This document shows positions 27,433 through 35,194 of a DNA stretch of 64,000 nt, one piece after another (position 1 is the first letter of the stretch; every line of letters begins with the position of its first letter). The DNA is from Streptomyces klenkii (lineage in GTDB: Bacteria; Actinomycetota; Actinomycetes; Streptomycetales; Streptomycetaceae), in assembly GCF_003626645.1 (NCBI RefSeq), contig NZ_RBAM01000002.1:372001-436000 (forward strand). Reading direction: 5' to 3'. A program made the translations under genes and the position numbers. The notes under the pieces were generated by a model. The model saw only the letters and a program-made list of their open reading frames with translations. It was not told the origin of the DNA and searched no databases.

Positions 27433-28093
27433 AGAAGACCCGGAACCCCGGCACCCGGCACCGTGCGGTTCCGCGCCCCGCGCGGTCACGCTCGGTGCCG
27501 TCGCCGCCGACGACGCGCCGCGCCCCTGGCAGAGCGACCGCACCCGCGCCCCCCTCGCCACGAAGATCGTCGTGGCGGGCGGCTTCGGCGTCGGCAAGAC
27601 CACCTTCGTCGGCTCCGTCTCGGAGATCACGCCGCTGCGCACCGAGGCCCTGATGACCGCCGCCGCGCGGGACGTCGACGACGCCACCGCGACCCCCGCC
27701 AAGCGCACGACCACCGTCGCCATGGACTTCGGGCGGCTCACCCTCGACGCCGACCTCGTCCTCTACCTCTTCGGCACCCCCGGCCAGAAACGATTCTGGT
27801 TCATGTGGGACGACCTCGTGCGCGGCGCCATCGGCGCCGTCGTGCTGGCCGACACCCGGCGCCTCGCGGAGTCCTTCCCCGCCCTCGACTACTTCGAGAC
27901 CGCCGGCCTGCCCTACGTCGTGGCGGTCAACCACTTCGAGGGCGCCGACCACCACGCCCCCGAGGCCGTCCGCGAGGCGCTCGCGCTGCCGCCGCCCGTC
28001 CCGGTGGTGACCATGGACGCCCGGAAGCGGATCACGGTCGTCGACACCCTGCTGGCCCTCGTCGGCCGGGCGCTCGACACCCTGCCCGAGTGA
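27413..28093 (+). CDS. cvnD: Small GTP-binding protein (CvnD type)
   Basis: This 226-residue Ras-like GTPase has P-loop GGFGVGKTTFVGSVSE, a G2 Thr in KRTTTVAMDFG, G3 FGTPGQKRFWFMWDDLVRGA and VVAVNHFEGAD at the G4 position (usually NKxD; here NHFE). The altered G4 is typical of the conservon/Mgl-like branch. GTG at 27413 lies inside the DUF742 gene. It is the output switch of the conservon. The following gene starts ten bases downstream, so the monooxygenase is very likely in the same operon. Confidence 0.9.
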   Translation: MRSADCEEDPEPRHPAPCGSAPRAVTLGAVAADDAPRPWQSDRTRAPLATKIVVAGGFGVGKTTFVGSVSEITPLRTEALMTAAARDVDDATATPAKRTTTVAMDFGRLTLDADLVLYLFGTPGQKRFWFMWDDLVRGAIGAVVLADTRRLAESFPALDYFETAGLPYVVAVNHFEGADHHAPEAVREALALPPPVPVVTMDARKRITVVDTLLALVGRALDTLPE

Positions 28094-28103
28094 GGAGCGA
28101 CCC

Positions 28104-29369
28104 GTGCGACGGATCCTCATCGCCGGGGCCGGCCAGTCCGGCCTCCAGCTGGCCCTCGGCCTCCAGTTCCACGGCTACGACGTGACGCTGATGTCCAACC
28201 GCACGTCCGAAGAGATACGTTCCGGCCGGGTGATGTCCACCCAATGCATGTTCCCCACGGCCCTCGGCCACGAGCACGCGCTCGGCCTCGGCTTCTGGGC
28301 GGCCGACGCGCCGCGCATCGAGGGCGTCGGCGTCTCCGTCGCCGAGCCGGGGCCCGCCGGCGGCCCGCACCGGCGCGCCGTGGACTGGCTCGGCCGGCTC
28401 GGCGGCTGCGCCCAGTCCGTGGACCAGCGGCTGAAGATGTCCGGCTGGCTGGACACCTTCGCCGAGCGCGGCGGCCGCCTGGCCGTCCACGCCGCCGCGG
28501 TCTCCGACCTGGACGCCCTCGCGGCCCACTACGACCTGGTGCTCGTCGCCACCGGCAAGGGCGAGCTCGCGGAGCTCTTCGACCGCGACCCCGCCGGCTC
28601 CCCGTACGCGGTCCCGCAGCGCGCCCTGGCCGTCTCCTACGTGCACGGGCTCGGCCCGCGCCCCGAGCACCCGGACACCGAGGCGGTGCGCTGCAATTTC
28701 GTGCCCGGCGCGGGGGAGCTGTTCGTGCTGCCGACCCTCACCGTCTCCGGCCGCGCCGACGTCCTGTTCTGGGAGGCCGTCCCGGACGGGCCCCTGGACG
28801 CCTTCCAGGACCAGCCCGGCCCCGGCGAGCACCTGGCGCGGACCCTGGAGCTGATGGAGCACTACGCGCCCTGGGAGTACGCCCGGGCGACCCGCGTCGA
28901 GCTCACCGACGCCCAGGCCACCCTGGCCGGCCGCTACACCCCGGCCGTGCGCGACCCCGTCGGCCGGCTGCCCTCCGGCGGGCTCGTCCTCGGCGTCGCC
29001 GACGCGGTCGTCGCCGACGACCCCGTGACCGGGCAGGGCGCCAACTCCGCGGCCAAGTGCGCCGCCGCCTACCTCGCCGCGATCGTCCGGCACGGCGAGC
29101 GGCCCTTCGACGAGGCGTGGATGCGGGCGGCGTTCGCCGGCCACTGGGTCTCGGCCCGGCACACCACCGCCTGGACCAACGCGATGCTCGCCCCGCGCCA
29201 GCCCGCGCACGTGCGGGAGCTCCTGGACGCGGCGGGCCGCCACCAGTCCCTCGCCGACCGCATCGCCGGCGGCTACGACGACCCGGAGGACTTCGCCGAC
29301 TACTTCTACGACGCGCAGGACGCGGCGGCGTGCGTGGCGGCGCTCGGCGAAGCGGGGGAGGGCGGCTGA
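28104..29369 (+). CDS. Styrene/indole monooxygenase-like flavoprotein
   Basis: The 421-residue protein has an N-terminal FAD-binding Rossmann motif (ILIAGAGQSGLQLALGLQFHGYDVTLMSNRT), the segment VDQRLKMSGWLDTF and a C-terminal dinucleotide-site motif DPVTGQGANSAAKCAAAYLAAI. These match StyA-type two-component flavin monooxygenases, which epoxidise aryl alkenes or indole using reduced FAD from a separate reductase. No reductase gene is adjacent. GTG at 28104 follows AGGAG and lies ten bases after cvnD, where other conservons carry a cytochrome P450. It converges with the NlpC/P60 gene after a ten-base gap. Confidence 0.88.
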   Translation: MRRILIAGAGQSGLQLALGLQFHGYDVTLMSNRTSEEIRSGRVMSTQCMFPTALGHEHALGLGFWAADAPRIEGVGVSVAEPGPAGGPHRRAVDWLGRLGGCAQSVDQRLKMSGWLDTFAERGGRLAVHAAAVSDLDALAAHYDLVLVATGKGELAELFDRDPAGSPYAVPQRALAVSYVHGLGPRPEHPDTEAVRCNFVPGAGELFVLPTLTVSGRADVLFWEAVPDGPLDAFQDQPGPGEHLARTLELMEHYAPWEYARATRVELTDAQATLAGRYTPAVRDPVGRLPSGGLVLGVADAVVADDPVTGQGANSAAKCAAAYLAAIVRHGERPFDEAWMRAAFAGHWVSARHTTAWTNAMLAPRQPAHVRELLDAAGRHQSLADRIAGGYDDPEDFADYFYDAQDAAACVAALGEAGEGG

Positions 29370-29379
29370 CGGGGCGGCC

Positions 29380-30543
29380 CTACGAGGGTGCCGTCGCCGA
29401 CCCGTACCCCGCGTCCGAGCCGTTCGAGGCGCCCTCCGGCAGCGGCGGCAGCTCGTACGACCGCAGCGGCGCCTCGCCCGCGTCCGGGCGGACCGCCCCG
29501 AGCAGCGGGTTGGCGGCGATCGGCGAGACCTTCACGCTGCCGCCGGGCCGCGGCGCCTGCATCACCAGGCCGTTGCCGATGTAGAGCGCCACGTGTGTGG
29601 CGTCCTCGAAGTAGACCACGAGGTCGCCCGGGCGCAGCTCGTCGAGCGCCACCCGCGGCAGGGTCCGCCACTGCTCCTGGCTCGTGCGCGGGATGGTGTC
29701 GCCCGCGTGGGCCCAGGCCTGCGAGGTGAGCCCCGAGCAGTCGAAGGCGTCCGGCCCGGCCGCGCCCCACACGTACGGCTTGCCGAACTGCTCGAACGCG
29801 TAGGCGATGGCCTTGCGGCCCGCGGCGGACGGTCTGGTCGAGCCGCTCAGCCGCCCCGAGGAGAGCAGCGCGCGCTGGGCCTCCCCGATGTTCTTCTGCT
29901 CCAGCCGCTGGATGTCGGCGAGCTGCTTGCCGGTCAGCGACGCGAGCATCTTCTCGACGTCACCGAGGCTCTTCCTGACCTTGTCGCGCTGCTGCTTCTG
30001 CTTCGCGGCCAGCACCTGCTGCTCGTTGAGGGCCTCGCGCGCCTTGAAGGCCACGTCGGAGGCGCGCTTCGCGTCCTTCGTGAGGCGGCCGACCGTGGCC
30101 GCCCGCTGGCCCGCGGCCCGCTGGATCTGGTGGCCCCGGTCGAGCGCCTGCTGCGGGTCGGGGCTGAGGAGGACGGAGACGTACGGGGCGAGGGTGCCGC
30201 TCGTGCCCTGGTACTGCTCGCGGGCGAGCCGCCCGGCGGCGTCCCGGCTGCCGGTGAGGGCGACGCGGGCCGTCGCGAGCTCCTCGTTGAGCGCGTCCAC
30301 CCGCTGGTGCTGCTTCTTGAGCTTCTCCTCGGTCGCGTTGAACGTCTCCGTGGCCTCCTCGGCCTTGCGGTAGAGCGTCTGGAGCCGGGTGAGCAGGGTG
30401 TGGACGGACGGGGCGGAGGGGGCGGACGGCTGGTCGGGCGGGGCCGCGGGGGCGGCCGCCGCCGGGGGCAGGGGCAGTGCGAGCGACGTGGCGCCGGCCA
30501 TCAGCGCCGCCGTGCAGACAGAACGCACGAACCGTCCTGACAC
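29380..30543 (-). CDS. Secreted NlpC/P60 peptidoglycan endopeptidase with coiled coil
   Basis: This 387-residue exported hydrolase has a signal peptide (RSVCTAALMAGATSLALPLPPAAAAP), a long coiled coil of about residues 45-240 (LQTLYRKAEEATETFNATEEKLKKQ and onward) and a C-terminal NlpC/P60 domain. In that domain the catalytic Cys is in FDCSGLTSQAWAHAG and the His in THVALYIGNGLVMQAPRPG. Such enzymes cut peptide cross-links of peptidoglycan, and the coiled coil resembles Rip/CwlT-type regulators. GTG at 30543 follows GGAGGTGAGCTC. The 214-base leader is GC-rich and structured but I could not assign a riboswitch. Confidence 0.94.
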   Translation of the reverse strand: MSGRFVRSVCTAALMAGATSLALPLPPAAAAPAAPPDQPSAPSAPSVHTLLTRLQTLYRKAEEATETFNATEEKLKKQHQRVDALNEELATARVALTGSRDAAGRLAREQYQGTSGTLAPYVSVLLSPDPQQALDRGHQIQRAAGQRAATVGRLTKDAKRASDVAFKAREALNEQQVLAAKQKQQRDKVRKSLGDVEKMLASLTGKQLADIQRLEQKNIGEAQRALLSSGRLSGSTRPSAAGRKAIAYAFEQFGKPYVWGAAGPDAFDCSGLTSQAWAHAGDTIPRTSQEQWRTLPRVALDELRPGDLVVYFEDATHVALYIGNGLVMQAPRPGGSVKVSPIAANPLLGAVRPDAGEAPLRSYELPPLPEGASNGSDAGYGSATAPS

Positions 30544-30757
30544 GAGCTCACCTCCGGTGTGGGGCGTGATCGTTTTGCCCAGGGAGGATCGTGCCACGTG
30601 TGGTCCTATTTATGGGAGTGCTGTGGGCGATTCCGCCTAACCCGCTCACCCCATGGTTGCCGGGCCGTCACCCGACCGGCGGCGCGGGGGCACCCGCGTG
30701 CCCCGGATGCGGCTGTGGGGCGCCCTTGCGGCGACCCCGGCCGGTGCGTTTCGTGGT

Positions 30758-31045
30758 TCAGGCTCCGGCTCCCGGGCGCGGCGGCTTCGTCCACGGCCAC
30801 TTCAGGCCGCGCTCCGGCCTGCGGCCCTCCGGGTCGTACACGTACTTCCAGCCCTTGTGCAGCCCCAGGCGGCGCGTCGTGCCCGCCTGGACCCGGTGGT
30901 AGACGAGGACCGTCGGCTTCCCGCCGTGCTCGTCCGGCACCGGAACCTCGTAGACCTTCGGCGGATGCCCGGTGTGCCCCAGCAGTACCGGCAGTACGCG
31001 TCCGTCCAGGGGGCCGCCCTCGAAGGGCGTATTTTCGCTTCTCAC
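30758..31045 (-). CDS. Small conserved hypothetical protein
   Basis: This 95-residue protein starts with GTG at 31045, preceded by GGAGACTGGGGGC. It reads [31 protein letters not shown], then [28 protein letters not shown], and ends Pro/Lys-rich. It looks like a small beta-rich soluble protein with a tail. No known domain is recognised. It lies 14 bases after the TetR gene on the same strand and may be co-transcribed with it. Confidence 0.65.
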   Translation of the reverse strand: MRSENTPFEGGPLDGRVLPVLLGHTGHPPKVYEVPVPDEHGGKPTVLVYHRVQAGTTRRLGLHKGWKYVYDPEGRRPERGLKWPWTKPPRPGAGA

Positions 31046-31059
31046 GCCCCCAGTCTCCG

Positions 31060-31845
31060 TCAGACGCGCGCCCCGTCCGCGGACGTAGGGGAGGGGATCA
31101 GGTGCGCCGCCTCCGACACCACCGGAAGGACCTGGCGGGCCAGGCGCCCCACCGGCCCGTCCGCGCCCTCCAGGGCCAGCGCGGCGCGGGTCGCCCCGGC
31201 CGTCTGCGGGTCGCTCGCCGACGTGGCCGCCAGGAGCGCCACGAAGTGGTCGACCAGCCAGTCGCGCAGCTCGTGCACCGGGGGCTGCTTGTCCTCGTCG
31301 AGCCAGATCAGGGACGCCGCCTCCACGGCCGTGATCCACGTCCGGACCATCATGCGCAGCCGGGGTCCGGGCTCCGGCACCTGGAGGTGCTTGAGGATCT
31401 GCGCGGCGGCCGCCCGCCGCACCCCGTCCACGATCGCGCCCGTACGGGAGGTCTCGGCGACGCTGCCGCCCTGGAGCAGCGCGCTGAACCCGGCGTCGTG
31501 CTCGTCCACGAACGCCAGGTAGCGGTCCAGGGCGGCGGCCAAGCGGCCCGTGAGGGGGCCGGTCTGCGGCTCGGCGAAGCACAGCTCCAGGTCGTCGGCG
31601 GCGCTGCGCAGCGCCGTCTCGTACAGCTGGGGCTTGCCACCGGGGAAGTAGCGGTACACGAGCGGCCTCGACACCTTGGCGGCCGCCGCCACGTCGTCCA
31701 GGGAGACGTCCTCCGGCGCATGGTGCGCGAAGAGGACGAGGGCGGCGGCGATCAGCTGGGTGCGGCGTTCCTCGACGCTGAGTCTGCGGTACGCGGGGCG
31801 GGCGGACGGAGTCGGTGCTGCCGGGGCGGTTCCGCTGCCGTTCAT
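31060..31845 (-). CDS. TetR-family transcriptional regulator
   Basis: The 261-residue protein has an N-terminal HTH ([53 protein letters not shown]) and an all-helical ligand domain. It is the third gene of a possible minus-strand unit headed by the AurF-like gene, 32 bases downstream of it, and could be the local regulator of the diiron pair. The ATG at 31845 has only a weak ribosome site. Confidence 0.93.
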   Translation of the reverse strand: MNGSGTAPAAPTPSARPAYRRLSVEERRTQLIAAALVLFAHHAPEDVSLDDVAAAAKVSRPLVYRYFPGGKPQLYETALRSAADDLELCFAEPQTGPLTGRLAAALDRYLAFVDEHDAGFSALLQGGSVAETSRTGAIVDGVRRAAAAQILKHLQVPEPGPRLRMMVRTWITAVEAASLIWLDEDKQPPVHELRDWLVDHFVALLAATSASDPQTAGATRAALALEGADGPVGRLARQVLPVVSEAAHLIPSPTSADGARV

Positions 31846-31877
31846 GCAGGGCAGCGTAACGGGCAGGCGGTCGCGCT

Positions 31878-32810
31878 TCAGGCCAGCAGGCCGGAGCTGC
31901 GCCACAGGCGGCGGCCCGCGCCCCGCAGCACGCCGATGTCGCCCAGGAAGCCGGTGAGCCGCTCGGCGCCCGCCTGCATCACCTCGCGCCGGTGCCCGCT
32001 CGCCCGGACCTGGGCGACGGCCTCGCGCCGGTCCAGGCCCACGTTCGTGTAGACGGCCGGGTTGACGAAGGCGACGGAGAAGACCCGGGCCGCCTCGCCG
32101 CAGCTGAGCCGGGTCAGGGACGCCTCCCAGCGCGGGCAGCCGGCCATCTGGCGGCGCAGCTCCTCGCGCGCGTACCGGACGTGGCGCGCCTCCTCCACCA
32201 CGTGGATGCGGGTCACGCCGCGCACCAGCGGCTGCACCCGCTCGTCGGGGAACGTGAGGCGCTGCATGTAGTCGAGGATCTCCTCGCCCAGCAGCGTGCA
32301 GGCGAACGAACCGGGCGTGGTGGAGACGGTCTTGAGGACGCGCGCGAGGTTGTGGTGCAGCGGGGACACGGGGTACGCGGGGGTGCTGCCGCGCTCGATC
32401 AGCCGGGCGAACATCTTCGAGTGCCGGCACTCGTCGGCGATCTCGGTGAGCGCGTAGCGGACGTGCGCGCTGGTGGCGGGCTTGTCGTAGACGTGCCGGA
32501 CCAGCAGCTGCATCAGGATGAGCTCGAACCAGATGCCGAGCGAGGCGAGCGAGGCGGCCTCGTGCCGGGAGAGCTCGATGCGCTGCTCCTCGGACATCGT
32601 GCGCCACAGGGGGGTGCCGTAGAGGGAGAGCAGCTCGGGCGGCCAGAACCACTTGCCGTCCACCAGGGGCGCGTCCCAGTCGAGTTCCGTGTCCGGGTCG
32701 AAGGAGTGTCTGGCGGAGGACTCCAGCAGGCGGAGGGCGACCTGTTCGCGGTCCTTGAGCGGACCGAGGGCGTCCCGAAGCTGGCTGACTACAGGGTTAC
32801 TTGGGGTCAC
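31878..32810 (-). CDS. AurF-like diiron oxygenase
   Basis: This 310-residue protein matches the p-aminobenzoate N-oxygenase AurF family in length and ligands: Glu residues in helical segments ([19 protein letters not shown]), [10 protein letters not shown] and, in the second pair, [11 protein letters not shown] and [15 protein letters not shown], giving the repeated ExxH sites of a diiron centre. AurF-type enzymes oxidise amines or other small molecules with O2. GTG at 32810 has only AAGGA very close by, so the start is less certain. A 60-bp block of 12-bp repeats begins 33 bases upstream, followed by a second diiron gene in the opposite direction. Confidence 0.85.
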   Translation of the reverse strand: MTPSNPVVSQLRDALGPLKDREQVALRLLESSARHSFDPDTELDWDAPLVDGKWFWPPELLSLYGTPLWRTMSEEQRIELSRHEAASLASLGIWFELILMQLLVRHVYDKPATSAHVRYALTEIADECRHSKMFARLIERGSTPAYPVSPLHHNLARVLKTVSTTPGSFACTLLGEEILDYMQRLTFPDERVQPLVRGVTRIHVVEEARHVRYAREELRRQMAGCPRWEASLTRLSCGEAARVFSVAFVNPAVYTNVGLDRREAVAQVRASGHRREVMQAGAERLTGFLGDIGVLRGAGRRLWRSSGLLA

Positions 32811-32843
32811 ATCCTTATGAGACTGCCTGTCAGTAAGCGCGTC

Positions 32844-32903
32844 AATCCTTCCGGTAGTCCTTTCGGGAGTCCTTGCGGGAGTCGCTCCGGGCGTCCTTTC
32901 GGG
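32844..32903. repeat. Five 12-bp tandem repeats between divergent diiron genes
   Basis: Units at 32844, 32856, 32868, 32880 and 32892 share consensus AGTCCTTTCGGG, with one to four changes each. They fill the centre of the divergent promoter region. A related but weaker series occurs at 34248. Confidence 0.9.
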
Positions 32904-33007
32904 TGAGTTGGTGAAGGATCATTGACCCGGCGGTAACCGGCGTGTGAGCCTGCCAATGGGACCGGTGGTACCGGCCCGGTGGTACCGGCAGGGGACGGGA
33001 GACGCCG

Positions 33008-34210
33008 ATGGCGACGCGCAACCTCTACGCACATGACCCGGGCGACCAGGGATGGACGGTGCCGGCGACGGGCGCGGCCCGCTTCAGCTGGGAGTACGGC
33101 GAGGGCCGCGAGGACGGCTCGGGCCGGGACCGGCTGCTCGCGCTCTACCAGAAGGGCAAGGACAAGCAGTGGGATGCGCAGAAGCGCATCGACTGGTCCC
33201 TGCCCGTCGACCCGTACGACCCGATCGGCGAGCCCGAAGAGTCCAGCCCGCTCTTCGGCACCCCGTACTGGGACCGGATGGGCGAGAAGGACAAGGGCGA
33301 GCTGCGGCACATGTACGCGGCCTGGCAGTTCAGCCAGTTCCTCCACGGCGAGCAGGGCGCGATGGTCTGCGCGGCCCGCATCGTGGAGTCCGTGCCGGAC
33401 CTGGACGCCAAGTTCTACTCCGCCACCCAGGTGATGGACGAGGCCCGCCACGCCGAGCTCTACGGCCGCTTCCTCCGCGAGAAGGTCGGCCTGCTCTACC
33501 CTATCGACGACAATCTCCAGTCGCTGCTGGGCGACACCCTGCGCGACTCCCGCTGGGACATGCCGTACCTCGGTATGCAGGTGCTCATCGAGGGCCTGGC
33601 CCTCGCCGCCTTCGGCATGCTGCGCGACGTCACGGACAAGCCGCTGCCGAAGCAGATCCTCGCCTACGTCATGCAGGACGAGGCCCGGCACGTCGCCTTC
33701 GGCCGCATGGCGCTGCGCGACTACTACCGGCAGCTGTCGCGCGCCGAGCTGCGCGAGCGCGAGGAGTTCGTCATCGAGGGCTGCTACCTGATGCGCGACC
33801 GGCTCCGGGGCGAGGTGGTGCTCACCGACTTCGGCATCCCCTACGACGAGGCGATACGGCTGAGCGAAGACTCCGAATACGTGCGGATCTTCCGCAAGTT
33901 GCTGTTCTCGCGCATCGTGCCGTGCGTCAAGGACATCGGGCTGTGGGGCGAGCGGCTGCAGCGCGCGTACGTCGACATGGGCGTGCTGGAGCTGGGAGAC
34001 GCGAGCCTGGACCTGCTGATGGCGCAGGACGAGGAGGTCGCCGAGAAGCTGGACGCGCAGCGCTTCGCGGCGGAGGAGGCCGCGAGGAAGGGCGAGGTCG
34101 CGGAGGCGATCGCTGCGGGTGCGGGGGAGGCTGCCGGCGTGGCCGGCGGGGGAGGGGCTTCCGGGACGGGTGAGGCTCCCGGAGCGGCTGCCGGACCGCA
34201 GGAAGTGTGA
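33008..34210 (+). CDS. Ferritin-like diiron protein
   Basis: This 400-residue helical protein carries two canonical diiron half-sites, MDEARHAELYGRF and MQDEARHVAFGRM, each with Glu/His ligands. Additional Glu in HGEQGAMVCAARIVE and IEGLALAAFGM complete a ribonucleotide-reductase-R2/AurF-like four-helix bundle. About 60 C-terminal residues are Ala/Gly-rich and probably disordered. No Tyr-radical partner or RNR large subunit is adjacent, so an oxygenase or oxidase role is more likely than nucleotide reduction. It is divergent from the AurF-like gene across the 12-bp repeats. The ATG follows GGGGACGGGAGACGCCG. Confidence 0.86.
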   Translation: MATRNLYAHDPGDQGWTVPATGAARFSWEYGEGREDGSGRDRLLALYQKGKDKQWDAQKRIDWSLPVDPYDPIGEPEESSPLFGTPYWDRMGEKDKGELRHMYAAWQFSQFLHGEQGAMVCAARIVESVPDLDAKFYSATQVMDEARHAELYGRFLREKVGLLYPIDDNLQSLLGDTLRDSRWDMPYLGMQVLIEGLALAAFGMLRDVTDKPLPKQILAYVMQDEARHVAFGRMALRDYYRQLSRAELREREEFVIEGCYLMRDRLRGEVVLTDFGIPYDEAIRLSEDSEYVRIFRKLLFSRIVPCVKDIGLWGERLQRAYVDMGVLELGDASLDLLMAQDEEVAEKLDAQRFAAEEAARKGEVAEAIAAGAGEAAGVAGGGGASGTGEAPGAAAGPQEV

Positions 34211-34247
34211 GTCTCCGCAAGGGACTTGCAAGCCTTGAGGGTTGATG

Positions 34248-34283
34248 TCCTTCTTCGAACCCTCTTGGGAACCTTCCTTTCGG
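34248..34283. repeat. Three degenerate 12-bp units upstream of the deacetylase
   Basis: Units beginning 34248, 34260 and 34272 (TCCTTCTTCGAA, CCCTCTTGGGAA, CCTTCCTTTCGG) repeat with 12-bp period and resemble the units at 32844. They sit between the ferritin-like and deacetylase genes. Confidence 0.5.
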
Positions 34284-34323
34284 TATGGACGTCTTCGGGT
34301 GCACACCGAGGGAGGGGACGCTC

Positions 34324-35169
34324 ATGGCACGACCGGCCGCTCGGAGGAATCGACGTCTCGTCATCGCGACGGCTTCGGCCGTGGCGCTCTACGCCACGAT
34401 ATCCGGATGCGTGGCCATGGCCACGGAGGGCTCGGGGTCGAGTGCGGGCCCGAGCAACAGTGCGGGCAGCGGCGGCAGTTCCGCCGACGGGGACAAGGGG
34501 AGGTCTCCGGGGTCTCCCGGGGCGGGGCCCTCGGCCCCGGCCTCGGCGGGGCCGCCCGCCCGGGTGTCGGCCGAGATCACGCACGAGAGCGAGGACCCGG
34601 GAAAAACGGTCAACCTGACCATCGACGACGGGCCCGACCCCGGCTGGACGGTGAAGGTCCTCGCCCTGCTCGCGAAGTACGACGCGAAGGCGACGTTCTG
34701 CATCATCGGGTCGCGGGCCCAGGAGTACCCCGACCTCGTGAAGAAGGTCACCGCGGCCGGCCACCGGCTGTGCGACCACTCCGTCGACCACAACACCGCC
34801 ATGGACAAGCGCGCCGAGTCCTACCAGGAAGGGCAGGTCCTCGACGCCCAGAAGATGATCGAGAACGCGGCGGGGGAGGGCGCCCGGGTGAGCTACTACC
34901 GGGCGCCGGGCGGAGCGTTCACCCCGTACAGCCGAGAGGTCGCCGCGTCGCACGGCATGCGGCCGCTCGGCTGGAACGTCGACACCCGCGACTGGCAGAA
35001 CCCCGGCGCCGACCGCATCGTCGAGACGGTGAAGAAGGGCATGAAGGAGGGCCCGACGGTGCTCTTCCACGACGGTGGCGGCAACCGCGGGCAGACGGTG
35101 GCGGCGCTGGAGAGGCTGCTGCCGTGGTTCAAGGAGCAGGGATACACGTTCAGCTACCCGAAGATCTGA
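34324..35169 (+). CDS. Lipoprotein polysaccharide deacetylase (NodB fold, CE4)
   Basis: The 281-residue protein has an N-terminal lipobox, ATISGC with Cys27, so it should be lipid-anchored outside the membrane. A Ser/Gly/Pro-rich linker follows (about 30-90), then a NodB domain with the CE4 motifs: LTIDDGPDPG (catalytic Asp pair), HSVDHNTAM (metal-binding His), YYRAPGGAF, and later VDTRDWQNPG and VLFHDGGGNR. These enzymes remove N-acetyl groups from peptidoglycan or other glycans. ATG at 34324 follows GGGAGGGGACGCTC; a longer start at 34285 has no ribosome site. Confidence 0.93.
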   Translation: MARPAARRNRRLVIATASAVALYATISGCVAMATEGSGSSAGPSNSAGSGGSSADGDKGRSPGSPGAGPSAPASAGPPARVSAEITHESEDPGKTVNLTIDDGPDPGWTVKVLALLAKYDAKATFCIIGSRAQEYPDLVKKVTAAGHRLCDHSVDHNTAMDKRAESYQEGQVLDAQKMIENAAGEGARVSYYRAPGGAFTPYSREVAASHGMRPLGWNVDTRDWQNPGADRIVETVKKGMKEGPTVLFHDGGGNRGQTVAALERLLPWFKEQGYTFSYPKI

Positions 35170-35194
35170 AGCGCGCTCTCGTCTGTTTCCGCCC

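Noticed and set aside
30544-30757. Possible ydaO/c-di-AMP or SAM-type riboswitch before the NlpC/P60 gene
   Set aside because: GGCAACC and GGGGTGA elements are present, but the rest of either consensus is missing and the pieces are out of order.
30591-30902. 103-residue plus-strand frame near the NlpC gene
   Set aside because: Overlaps the leader and a better-supported small minus-strand gene; no coding signature.
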